The notes beneath the pieces are model-generated. The model was not told the origin of the DNA. It was given only the letters and a program-made list of their open reading frames with translations, and did not search any database. Positions 1 through 5,860 of a DNA stretch of 8,653 nt are shown here, piece after piece; position 1 is the first letter of the stretch; each line of letters starts with the position of its first letter. Both the position numbers and the translations under genes were made by a program. The stretch is from the NCBI GenBank assembly GCA_964617765.1, contig CAZTZY010000107.1:1-8653 (forward strand). The letters are read 5' to 3'. This DNA comes from CAZTZY01 sp964617765. GTDB taxonomy: Bacteria > Pseudomonadota > Gammaproteobacteria > Pseudomonadales > DT-91.

Positions 1-463
1 CGATATCCTGCACAAAGATAATGATCAACCCTGAATAGATAATCAACTGACTAATCAATAATCCTTTATTGAAAGTATGCCCGAGAAAAATGACAGACAA
101 CACCATTACAATACTTGGATAACTATAAAGCACTAACCTTTCAATGCTGGCAGGCAAATATAATAAACCTGTTAGATCAAGATAGGATGCCAGATAATAT
201 CCACATAATCCAAAACAAATAATCCCTATCAGGGATTTACTATCTACACATTGTATCGCATCGATTCGATAATGTTGCAGCAAGACAATCAAATACACGG
301 GCAATGCAATCATCATGCGAATAAACATTAAAACTGCTGGATCTACCTGATAGGCATAAGCCAGCTTGATAAAAATGCCTTTAGTTGAAAACAACATAGT
401 CGCTAAAATGGCTAAAATCAATCCTTGCTGACGGGATGTGGAACGATGAAAAAGAGGTAACAT
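1..463 (-). CDS. EamA/DMT-family membrane transporter, N-terminal part (cut by window edge)
   Basis: The reverse strand reads open from an ATG at 463 to the window edge, giving about 154 residues that begin MLPLFHRSTSRQQG. Five hydrophobic segments are visible, at about residues 14-36, 42-62, 78-98, 105-127 and 134-151. The short cytoplasmic-type N-terminus, the FSTKGIFIKLAY segment after helix 1, and the LPASIERLVLYSYPS stretch near residues 103-117 are typical of the first EamA repeat of drug/metabolite transporters, which usually have ten helices and about 290-310 residues. The second repeat must lie left of the window. The ATG is the only plausible start, because an in-frame TAA lies upstream with no other ATG, GTG or TTG between. 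The Shine-Dalgarno is weak (AGG). Substrate cannot be inferred; the family exports or imports small metabolites across the inner membrane. Confidence 0.88.
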   Translation of the reverse strand, partial: MLPLFHRSTSRQQGLILAILATMLFSTKGIFIKLAYAYQVDPAVLMFIRMMIALPVYLIVLLQHYRIDAIQCVDSKSLIGIICFGLCGYYLASYLDLTGLLYLPASIERLVLYSYPSIVMVLSVIFLGHTFNKGLLISQLIIYSGLIIIFVQDI

Positions 464-690
464 AATGCCTACAGTAAATAGCTCTGGCTTCGACCATAAA
501 GAGATTTATTTATTCACGTATGTATATTGCTTTAATTTTGGGAAAGTATCTGGTCAGGAAAGGCATTAAAAAATTAAATGATGTGCCACATTTTTAACAA
601 ATACCAGGCAATAAAAATGAAAGCATAAAACTTCCATAATGAAATAATAAACTTGAAATATGTAATCCACATTTGAATGAATCTTTGCAT

Positions 691-757
691 TTAAGACCTC
701 CAAGCTAAAAACATAAATACACTACTTATTATGAAGTGTACTCAAGCTTGGTCTTAA
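691..757. repeat. Imperfect inverted repeat with nested 6-bp repeat
   Basis: The left arm at 691-706 reads TTAAGACC, a 3-base bulge (TCC), then AAGCT. The right arm at 745-757 reads AGCTT then GGTCTTAA. Folded, this gives 8 plus 5 base pairs. Inside the loop a second pair, TACACT and AGTGTA, faces each other around 715-740. It could be an RNA structure or a protein-binding region. A -10-like TACAAT (758-763) follows the right arm immediately. Confidence 0.4.
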
Positions 758-769
758 TACAATGTTAAA

Positions 770-863
770 AAGTAAAATCTGCTGCAAAATTTTCAGCAAC
801 AGTACAATAACTCATAGAATTCTCGTGAAGTGTATGAAGCACACTTAATGTGTGCTTCATTTT
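770..863 (+). ncRNA. Candidate small RNA ending in a Rho-independent terminator
   Basis: A plus-strand transcript of about 94 bases is proposed. TACAAT at 758-763 resembles a -10 element and would start transcription near 770. No -35 match lies at normal spacing, so the promoter is weak or needs an activator. The RNA would carry a 5' hairpin with a 5-bp stem (TGCTG at 780-784 with CAGCA at 794-798), a mostly unpaired A/U-rich middle, and the strong terminator at 834-863. Hairpin, single-stranded linker and terminator with a U-run is the general layout of Hfq-dependent small RNAs. A 28-codon ORF starting at 763 runs into the terminator stem but has no ribosome site. The terminator is well supported; the 5' end and the RNA itself are inference. 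Confidence 0.28.
834..863 (+). terminator. Rho-independent terminator, 11-bp perfect stem
   Basis: ATGAAGCACAC (834-844) pairs perfectly with GTGTGCTTCAT (850-860) around a 5-base loop, TTAAT. A run of four T (860-863) follows on the plus strand. On the minus strand the same stem is not followed by T-residues, so it would not be a standard terminator there. No long plus-strand gene precedes it, which suggests a short, unannotated transcript. Confidence 0.62.
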
Positions 864-928
864 AGACTGCAATTTTCATTGCATTATATTGAATTCAATT
901 GAATGGCAGCAAAGTACCAGAATACGTA

Positions 929-1036
929 TTACATAGTGCTCATTAAGTACCAGAGCACATACAATCCCACAAGCACTTTCCAGTTGGACAACATGAAACT
1001 GAAATAAGAAACCCATGTATGAAAGAACAGACTCAT
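929..1036 (-). CDS. Candidate small hydrophobic membrane protein, 35 aa
   Basis: A minus-strand ATG at 1036 opens 35 codons ending in TAA at 929-931. The peptide starts MSLFFHTWVSYF. It has two hydrophobic stretches, residues 3-16 and 21-32, separated by SNWK. It contains three Trp and several Phe and Tyr, and only one Lys and one His as charged or ionisable side chains. It could be a single-span or hairpin membrane peptide. GGGGGTG at 1042-1048 matches the Shine-Dalgarno GGAGGTG with one change that still allows a G-U pair, and sits 7 bases from the ATG, which is ideal spacing. A CRP-like site plus -10 element lies upstream, implying a leader of about 87 bases with a small hairpin (GCATT/AATGC) just before the ribosome site. 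I recognise no family. Length alone could arise by chance; the ribosome site and promoter make it worth listing. Confidence 0.4.
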   Translation of the reverse strand: MSLFFHTWVSYFSFMLSNWKVLVGLYVLWYLMSTM

Positions 1037-1129
1037 CTTAACACCCCCGCATTATTCAATGCTTAATCTAACAACTTTTACTAACGAACATCATTATCTT
1101 TATAAAGCTAATGTTGTCCTGTTGATTAA

Positions 1130-1171
1130 AGAATAGCCCTATTGAAAAATGCTGATGTGATCTGGCACACA
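1130..1171 (-). promoter_or_regulatory. Candidate class II CRP-dependent promoter
   Basis: On the minus strand, TGTGTGCCAGATCACA (1156-1171) matches the CRP core TGTGA-N6-TCACA at 9 of 10 defined bases. A TATTCT (1130-1135) lies downstream; with a start near 1123 the CRP centre would be about -40.5, close to the -41.5 of class II promoters such as galP1. No good -35 is present, as expected for such promoters. The transcript would run towards the 35-codon ORF at 1036-929. A cyclase gene elsewhere in the window makes cAMP signalling plausible in this organism. The match is by eye; no score was computed. Confidence 0.42.
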
Positions 1172-1368
1172 CTCTATTTTTATTCGACGAAACATGTGGT
1201 TTTTTGCTAACTGCAATACATTAAGTAAGGTATTGATTCGCACTGAAAGTGTTAAGTAGTCGACATTCCATTTTTATCAGGTTTAAACAACGAGGCAATA
1301 TCAGGGGAAATTCGCAGCCTGCAGAATATACGTGATGTACTTCACACAACCCAATGCAGAAAATATCT

Positions 1369-2166
1369 CTAGAGATGCATTTCAAGCAATGCTTTTAGGT
1401 TAGGTGGATCAAAAGGTTTATTCAGCATGGCCGTTACACCATGACTTTTTATAGAAGCCAGCTTGGCTTCATTCTCTTCAGAAGTGACCATAATAACAGG
1501 CATGGCATCGAGCTCGGGATGTTGACGAATATATTTTAATAATTCCTCTCCATCCATTTGCGGCATATTGTAATCGGTTATAACGATATCAAATTTTTCT
1601 GCCTGAAGTTTTTCTATTGCCTCGCAGCCATGTTCTGCTTGTGTAATTTGCAATGGCGTTATACCGATTTTTTCCAATACATTCAGTAAGTGCCTGCGCG
1701 CCAGTTTACTGTCATCTACCAACAATAACTTTAATGAAGCCAGTTTTTGATGATCTATACTGAATGCTTTCTCTTCCAGATAACCTAGCGTGGTGTTCAC
1801 AGCCTGGGTTAATGCTTCCTGGGTAAAAGGCCGGGACAAAATAGCAACCACACCTGCCTGACGAACGGGATCTAACATTTCAAAACGAGTTTCACTGGAA
1901 ATCAACATGAACAAAATATCTTTTAGGGATTCTTCATTTCTCATGGCCGTTATCAAGGCTATGCCGTCACCATCTTCAAAGTACATGGAACTGACAACGA
2001 GATTAGGCTTCACTTCACGCATTTTTTCCAAAGCTTCTCCTATGCTTTTACAACTGACAGTTTGCACGGCACCCATATCGCCAAGCTCTTTTTTCAAAAC
2101 TGCCGCCAATACTCTTGAAGGTGCCACCATCAAGATATTTAGATTTTCCAGTGATAGGGATGTCAT
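1369..2166 (-). CDS. Tandem receiver-domain response regulator (REC-REC), first domain degenerate
   Basis: This 265-residue cytoplasmic protein consists of two CheY-like receiver domains and no DNA-binding or enzymatic output domain. The second domain (about 146-265) is canonical: acidic pair D151/D152, phospho-acceptor D198 in TDYNMPQMDG, T228 and K250 in the NKPF motif. The first domain (about 10-130) aligns with it without gaps around the active site, but has A15/P16 for the acidic pair, S60 for the phospho-acceptor and R112 for the lysine. It keeps S90 at the switch Ser/Thr position. It therefore should not be phosphorylated and probably acts as a protein-binding or dimerisation module. 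The start is set by AAAGGA six or so bases before ATG at 2166. No histidine kinase is adjacent, so its partner is encoded elsewhere. Output by protein contact, for example in chemosensory, pilus or motility control, is inference. Confidence 0.9.
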   Translation of the reverse strand: MTSLSLENLNILMVAPSRVLAAVLKKELGDMGAVQTVSCKSIGEALEKMREVKPNLVVSSMYFEDGDGIALITAMRNEESLKDILFMLISSETRFEMLDPVRQAGVVAILSRPFTQEALTQAVNTTLGYLEEKAFSIDHQKLASLKLLLVDDSKLARRHLLNVLEKIGITPLQITQAEHGCEAIEKLQAEKFDIVITDYNMPQMDGEELLKYIRQHPELDAMPVIMVTSEENEAKLASIKSHGVTAMLNKPFDPPNLKALLEMHL

Positions 2167-2206
2167 TGAAGTCCTTTCGGCTTACGCCATTTTTATTGGT
2201 ATATTC

Positions 2207-2215
2207 TGATAGAAT
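2207..2215 (+). promoter_or_regulatory. Extended -10 promoter for cinA
   Basis: TGATAGAAT matches the extended -10 pattern TG-N-TANNAT, with TAGAAT (2210-2215) as the hexamer. No -35 is needed for such promoters and none is obvious. Transcription would start near 2222, about 28 bases before the chosen cinA ATG, which supports that start. Confidence 0.45.
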
Positions 2216-2239
2216 AGCTACGACTTTTTTATTTGGCAA
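2211..2239 (-). promoter_or_regulatory. Sigma-70-type promoter for the tandem receiver gene
   Basis: On the minus strand TTGCCA (2234-2239, 5 of 6 to the -35 consensus) is separated by exactly 17 bases from TATTCT (2211-2216, 4 of 6 to the -10 consensus). Transcription would start near 2204, giving a leader of about 38 bases before the ATG at 2166. Its -10 lies on the same base pairs as the -10 of the divergent cinA promoter. Confidence 0.5.
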
Positions 2240-2249
2240 TCCATACACC

Positions 2250-3545
2250 ATGAATGAGAATAATGTACCTCTTGTTAGCTTGTTAATGACTGGCTCCGAA
2301 TTGATGTCTGGGGATACTATTGATAGCAATTCAGCTTATCTGGCACAGGAATTATTGACCATTGGGCTGGCAGTTCACGAAATGGCAACTGTAGGCGATG
2401 ATCGCCAATCCCTGACCGAACAAATACAACGACTCACGCGAAAAAGTGCCTTGTTGATTATAAACGGTGGTTTGGGCCCGACGCAGGATGACTTGACTGC
2501 CGAAGTGGTAGCCAGCGTTGCTAATATAGCTATTACGACACACGATGCCGCCAAACAACATATCATCCAATGGTGTGAGCATAGAGGCTTTACCGCCAAC
2601 AACGCTAATCTAAAACAGGCTGAATTACCCTCAAATTCCTCAATTTTTCCCAATGCTCCTGGAAGTGCACCCGCATTTTATCTTTTTATGGGTGATTGTT
2701 TGGTGGTGGCTACACCAGGCGTCCCCTCTGAACTTAAAACCATAACCAGAGAACATTTACTGCCATTCTTACGCAGACATTTCTTTTTAGCGCAAACAAC
2801 ACCCTGGCAAAAAGTGCAATTATTAGGCATTGGGGAATCTCGCTTGCAACAAATCATCACTGATGAATTTACTGGCATTGATCAGGTTATGGATATTGGC
2901 TTTAGAGCTGGCTTCCCTACCCTCGAACTCAAATATAAACCCATTAAACATATCAATGGCATCAACATCGACTTCAAAAACCTTGAAAAAAACTTACTCA
3001 AACACATTGATGATTTTGTCTTGGGAACAGGCGATTTCCATTTACCTAGCGCGTTAGTAAGCCTTTTAATGGATAAAGGTAAAACTTTCAGCTGTGCCGA
3101 ATCTTGCACTGGCGGGCTTATTGCCAGCGAAATAACAAAAATACCGGGGGCTTCAACAGTGTTTCCAGGCGGTATTATCAGTTATTCAAATAGCATCAAG
3201 GAAAAACTGCTCAATGTACCACATTCAGTTTTAACTACTTACGGCGCAGTCAGTGAACAAACTGTGCTTGCCATGCTGGAGGGCATCTTACTAATCATGA
3301 ATTCTGACATCGGCATTGCCGTATCAGGTATTGCAGGACCTGATGGGGGTTCTATTGAAAAACCTGTAGGTACAGTGTGGATTGCATGGGGCAGTCAATT
3401 AAGACAACAAACCGTTTGTTTACATATCCCTTTTGAACGCAAACAGCTCCAGACATTAACCGCGACAATTTGCCTGGATCTTGTTCGTCGCTGGGTCTCA
3501 GGAGAAGAACAAACCCCGGCCTATTTATTGCGCTGGCAACTTTAG
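2250..3545 (+). CDS. cinA: CinA-family protein: COG1058 domain plus C-terminal NMN amidohydrolase (PncC) domain
   Basis: The 431-residue product has the two-domain CinA layout and normal family length. Residues 8-170 are the MoaB/MogA-like COG1058 domain, with TGSELMSGDTIDSN near the start, GGLGPTQDDLT at 73-83 and PGVPSEL at 156-162. In characterised CinA proteins this part has ADP-ribose pyrophosphatase activity. Residues 268-420 are the PncC domain, with AESCTGG at 283-289 (S285 is the expected catalytic serine) and GIAGPDGG at 360-367. It deamidates nicotinamide mononucleotide to nicotinate mononucleotide in the pyridine nucleotide cycle. The protein is cytoplasmic. ATG 2250 is preferred because homology starts there and an extended -10 promoter lies just upstream; the frame stays open back to 2115, inside the divergent gene. 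No clear Shine-Dalgarno is visible. No recA follows, unlike cinA-recA loci elsewhere. Its 3' end overlaps the convergent lipoprotein gene by 21 bases. Confidence 0.93.
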   Translation: MNENNVPLVSLLMTGSELMSGDTIDSNSAYLAQELLTIGLAVHEMATVGDDRQSLTEQIQRLTRKSALLIINGGLGPTQDDLTAEVVASVANIAITTHDAAKQHIIQWCEHRGFTANNANLKQAELPSNSSIFPNAPGSAPAFYLFMGDCLVVATPGVPSELKTITREHLLPFLRRHFFLAQTTPWQKVQLLGIGESRLQQIITDEFTGIDQVMDIGFRAGFPTLELKYKPIKHINGINIDFKNLEKNLLKHIDDFVLGTGDFHLPSALVSLLMDKGKTFSCAESCTGGLIASEITKIPGASTVFPGGIISYSNSIKEKLLNVPHSVLTTYGAVSEQTVLAMLEGILLIMNSDIGIAVSGIAGPDGGSIEKPVGTVWIAWGSQLRQQTVCLHIPFERKQLQTLTATICLDLVRRWVSGEEQTPAYLLRWQL

Positions 3546-4112
3546 AGCTTTATTGACGCGCTGATAACTTTCTGGAATGCTCCCTTCAGGATACTCCGGC
3601 ATCGCCAAATCAATCACCGGCTGATAAATCAAACTCTGCATAGTTTCCCCATCCTCGGATAAATAGGTATTTTGCTCAAAAAACTCATATTTTCGGGGCA
3701 CATACTTTTTAGAAAGCCCTGCAACCGTAGATTTAGTTAAAGGTGTTCGGACTTTGCCTGAAAGATCAGCCATTTCCACCAAATGAATTTTAGATACCTG
3801 CAGCCGAATATCTTTATCTTCGGTATTACGCTTGATTTGCACTTCCTGAATATTTCCAGCATAAGCCAATTCAAGAAATGGCTGATCACACTTGAAGGTC
3901 GAATGAACAATAATCTTTAAATGCCAGTCTTTATCATGAATGCTTAGCACTTCATCGACACAACGCCCCTGAATATCATTGGGTACACTGATTGTCCTTT
4001 GCCACTGCCCATCCCAAGCCATTGGAGCTTCAACTTTTTCACATGCTGTTAAAAACAGGCACAAAAGAAGCATAAAATATTGCGAATTGTATTTTCTATT
4101 GATTGGTTTCAC
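3525..4112 (-). CDS. Predicted lipoprotein of unknown function
   Basis: The 195-residue product has a lipoprotein signal: basic residues at 2-7, a hydrophobic core at 12-22, and lipobox L21-T22-A23-C24. Residue +2 is Glu, not Asp, so Lol-dependent transfer to the outer membrane is the default expectation. The mature part looks beta-rich, opens with W33-D-G-Q-W and has two cysteines (C51, C75) that could form a disulphide. The W-x-G-x-W start and alternating strands faintly recall small lipocalin- or calycin-like barrels, but I do not recognise the family. The start is GTG at 4112: a TAG lies four codons upstream and the next ATG (codon 14) would remove the basic n-region. No Shine-Dalgarno is visible. 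The gene converges on cinA with overlapping 3' ends and diverges from the cyclase gene, but functional ties to either are unknown. Confidence 0.82.
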   Translation of the reverse strand: MKPINRKYNSQYFMLLLCLFLTACEKVEAPMAWDGQWQRTISVPNDIQGRCVDEVLSIHDKDWHLKIIVHSTFKCDQPFLELAYAGNIQEVQIKRNTEDKDIRLQVSKIHLVEMADLSGKVRTPLTKSTVAGLSKKYVPRKYEFFEQNTYLSEDGETMQSLIYQPVIDLAMPEYPEGSIPESYQRVNKALKLPAQ

Positions 4113-4235
4113 TGAATGCGTCTATTTTTTAATAACTCGGGTTTAATAATTCGGCTTATAAATTTATGGGTAACAGTATGGGATAAAGCAATTCCGGGAC
4201 CCGTCATTAAATAACACATGACTTCTCCAAACTTG

Positions 4236-4269
4236 GTTTATAATAAACACTATTGCAGATTTTATTCAA
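4236..4269. promoter_or_regulatory. Divergent promoter region: TATAAT within a 13-bp palindrome
   Basis: A perfect TATAAT lies at 4239-4244 on the plus strand, inside the palindrome GTTTAT-A-ATAAAC (4236-4248). A start near 4251 would give the cyclase a leader of about 90 bases. The plus-strand -35 is poor (ATGACT at 15 bases). Because of the symmetry, the minus strand also carries TATTAT (4240-4245), with TTGAAT (4264-4269) as a possible -35 at 18 bases for the lipoprotein gene. The plus-strand -10 is the firmer call. Confidence 0.4.
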
Positions 4270-4285
4270 CAAAACCCTGTTTTGT
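4269..4285. repeat. Perfect 7-bp inverted repeat upstream of the cyclase gene
   Basis: ACAAAAC (4269-4275) and GTTTTGT (4279-4285) face each other around CCT. The element lies 57 bases before the cyclase ATG. It falls downstream of the TATAAT promoter and touches the possible minus-strand -35. It could be a repressor operator or an mRNA leader hairpin. It has no T-run behind it on the plus strand, so it is not a terminator. Confidence 0.45.
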
Positions 4286-4341
4286 AAAAATAATAATCTG
4301 AATAATTGGCTAATAAACAATAACAACAAAGTCGATCACGC

Positions 4342-5769
4342 ATGAAGTTAGCACCTGTTCGAATACGCAAGATATCTCTCACTATTCAGTATGCAGCTAC
4401 GATCATTGTTTTAATGATCATGGGCATGGCTTTACTGTCTGTCATGATGTTTTACAACCAGTCAAAACAGAACGACAGTTATATCAGGGATTTCGGCGGT
4501 ATTATCGTTCAACAACTCGCCCAAAACAGTGCCAATGATCTTTTAAGCAATAATGTGGATGGATTGAGAACACATCTCAGTCATGTACAGATTGATAAAC
4601 ATATTATTTGTGCCGTGATTTTTAATGCTGAAAAACGCCAAATGGCTTCTGTCGGCATAGCTCCTGATGCACAGATAGATCTGGAAAAGCGTTTCTATAA
4701 ATTGGGCAGCACCTGGCGTCTGGAACCCTTTATCTCTATTCGCAGCATACCGATTGAATATAACAACTCCATTATCGGTTACGCTGCCGTTGTATTTTCG
4801 CAAAAACTGTTAAGTGCACAATTCCAGAACCAGCTGTATATGATGTTCGCCACTTTTATTTTCATTTTGCTTCTGGTGTTGTTAGCCAGTATCTATTTGG
4901 GTCGAAAAATGACCGCGCCATTAAGAAGCCTTATCAGTGCAACTGAGGATATCCGGTCAGGCAAAATAGATATCATCACTGATCGACGTCATGATGAATT
5001 AGGCGCATTGATTGATGCTATAAATAATATGAGCCAGGGTCTTATTCGTAAAAGTCAGGTTGAATCCATGCTGGACAAAATCCTTACCAAGAATGTGAAG
5101 GATAAAATCATGGATCAACTAGACACCGTACATATGGCAGGTGAGCACGTTTTTGCCACGGTGTTATTCGCAGATATCGTAGGCTTCACCTCTATTTCAG
5201 AAAAAATCTCACCCGAAGAAGTGCAAAAACTGCTTAATGAATATTACAGCTACTTTAATGCTTGCTCACGTTTCTATTTTGGCACTGTCGATAAATATAT
5301 TGGCGATTGTGTAATGGTGGTTTTTGGAGCACCCAAAGAAGATGCAGAACATCAATATCACGCCATTACCTGTGCCATTCTGATGCAAAAACTGGCACAA
5401 CAACTCAACAAGCGTCGTGAAAAAGAAGGTCTCTACCCTATTGAACTTCGCATTGGTATTAATAGCGGTAAGATGATGGCTGGATTGATCGGCTCAGAAG
5501 ATCGTATGGAATATACCGTTGTGGGTGATGCCGTCAATCTGGCGTCGCGTTTATGCAATGAAGCTGAAGGTGCTCAAACCATTATTGAAGAATCGCTTTA
5601 TGACACAGTGAATCCAGAACACAGTTTGTCGGTTGAATCTTACAAAATGATCCGCGTGCGTGGAAAAGAAGAACCTCTAAAAATATATAGCGTTACCGAT
5701 ATAGCCCAAAAATATCGTAAAGGTATGGATGATTTAATTGAAGATATCTTAAGCAAACATAACAATTAA
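4342..5769 (+). CDS. Membrane-bound class III (IIIb-type) adenylate cyclase with HAMP domain
   Basis: The 475-residue protein converts ATP to cAMP, by family inference. Layout: transmembrane helix at about 16-37, a periplasmic segment at 38-163 that is probably a sensor, a second helix at about 166-187, HAMP at 188-238 (P193, DELGAL at 218-223), and a class III catalytic domain at about 268-450. Catalytic residues are present: metal-binding D278 (FADIVGFT) and D322 (KYIGDCVMVVFG), and transition-state N399 and R403 (DAVNLASR). The base-selecting pair is K318 and T392. Lys-Thr is the class IIIb combination seen in adenylate cyclases such as CyaC and soluble AC, some of which respond to bicarbonate; guanylate cyclases have Glu-Cys or similar. 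No residue is missing, so it should be active. The start ATG has no clear Shine-Dalgarno, but the membrane topology fits it. It diverges from the lipoprotein gene and ends at a bidirectional terminator. Confidence 0.92.
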   Translation: MKLAPVRIRKISLTIQYAATIIVLMIMGMALLSVMMFYNQSKQNDSYIRDFGGIIVQQLAQNSANDLLSNNVDGLRTHLSHVQIDKHIICAVIFNAEKRQMASVGIAPDAQIDLEKRFYKLGSTWRLEPFISIRSIPIEYNNSIIGYAAVVFSQKLLSAQFQNQLYMMFATFIFILLLVLLASIYLGRKMTAPLRSLISATEDIRSGKIDIITDRRHDELGALIDAINNMSQGLIRKSQVESMLDKILTKNVKDKIMDQLDTVHMAGEHVFATVLFADIVGFTSISEKISPEEVQKLLNEYYSYFNACSRFYFGTVDKYIGDCVMVVFGAPKEDAEHQYHAITCAILMQKLAQQLNKRREKEGLYPIELRIGINSGKMMAGLIGSEDRMEYTVVGDAVNLASRLCNEAEGAQTIIEESLYDTVNPEHSLSVESYKMIRVRGKEEPLKIYSVTDIAQKYRKGMDDLIEDILSKHNN

Positions 5770-5812
5770 GACTTTGCTGTGGCTTCACAAAACAAACAAT
5801 ATCAACACCAAT

Positions 5813-5844
5813 AAAAAACCCGGTATCAACCGGGCTTTTTATTT
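5813..5844. terminator. Bidirectional Rho-independent terminator
   Basis: CCCGGT (5819-5824) pairs with ACCGGG (5829-5834) around the 4-base loop ATCA. On the plus strand it is followed by C and TTTTTATTT. On the minus strand it is followed by six T (5813-5818 are A). It sits between the stop of the cyclase gene and the stop of the convergent DUF1329 gene and can end both. Confidence 0.9.
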
Positions 5845-5860
5845 AACTTTTTCCTACAGA

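Larger units (their letters stand above)
464..1368. other. Long AT-rich intergenic region with small-gene and RNA candidates
   Basis: These 905 bases contain no ORF of ordinary length and are clearly richer in A and T than the flanking genes. Both strands are full of stops, and no gene remnant, tRNA or insertion-sequence end was recognised. The region does hold the separate items listed here: an imperfect long inverted repeat, a strong terminator hairpin with a possible short RNA before it, and a 35-codon ORF with its own ribosome site and a CRP-like promoter. It also has an 11-bp palindrome (ATGTG-C-CACAT, 581-591) about 120 bases upstream of the transporter start, which could be an operator. 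The stretch from about 1172 to 1368, just downstream of the response-regulator gene, shows nothing I can name, and no convincing terminator for that gene. Confidence 0.7.

Noticed and set aside
888..899. Perfect palindrome ATTGAATTCAAT
   Set aside because: AT-rich, no loop, and no partner copy nearby; expected by chance in such DNA.
912..954. Direct repeat AAGTACCAGA (912-921 and 945-954)
   Set aside because: Only two 10-base copies 33 bases apart, one inside the small ORF; no array or mobile-element context.
464..1368. Insertion-sequence remnant or tRNA gene in the long intergenic region
   Set aside because: No transposase fragment, terminal inverted repeats with target duplication, or tRNA T-loop pattern could be found on either strand.
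1365..1376. Palindrome ATCTCT-AGAGAT at the end of the receiver gene as a terminator
   Set aside because: It has no loop, so only four pairs could form, and it overlaps the stop codon.
2115..2249. Longer N-terminus for CinA from an in-frame ATG at 2115
   Set aside because: The extra 45 codons lie partly inside the divergent receiver gene and across its promoter, and CinA similarity begins only at the ATG at 2250.
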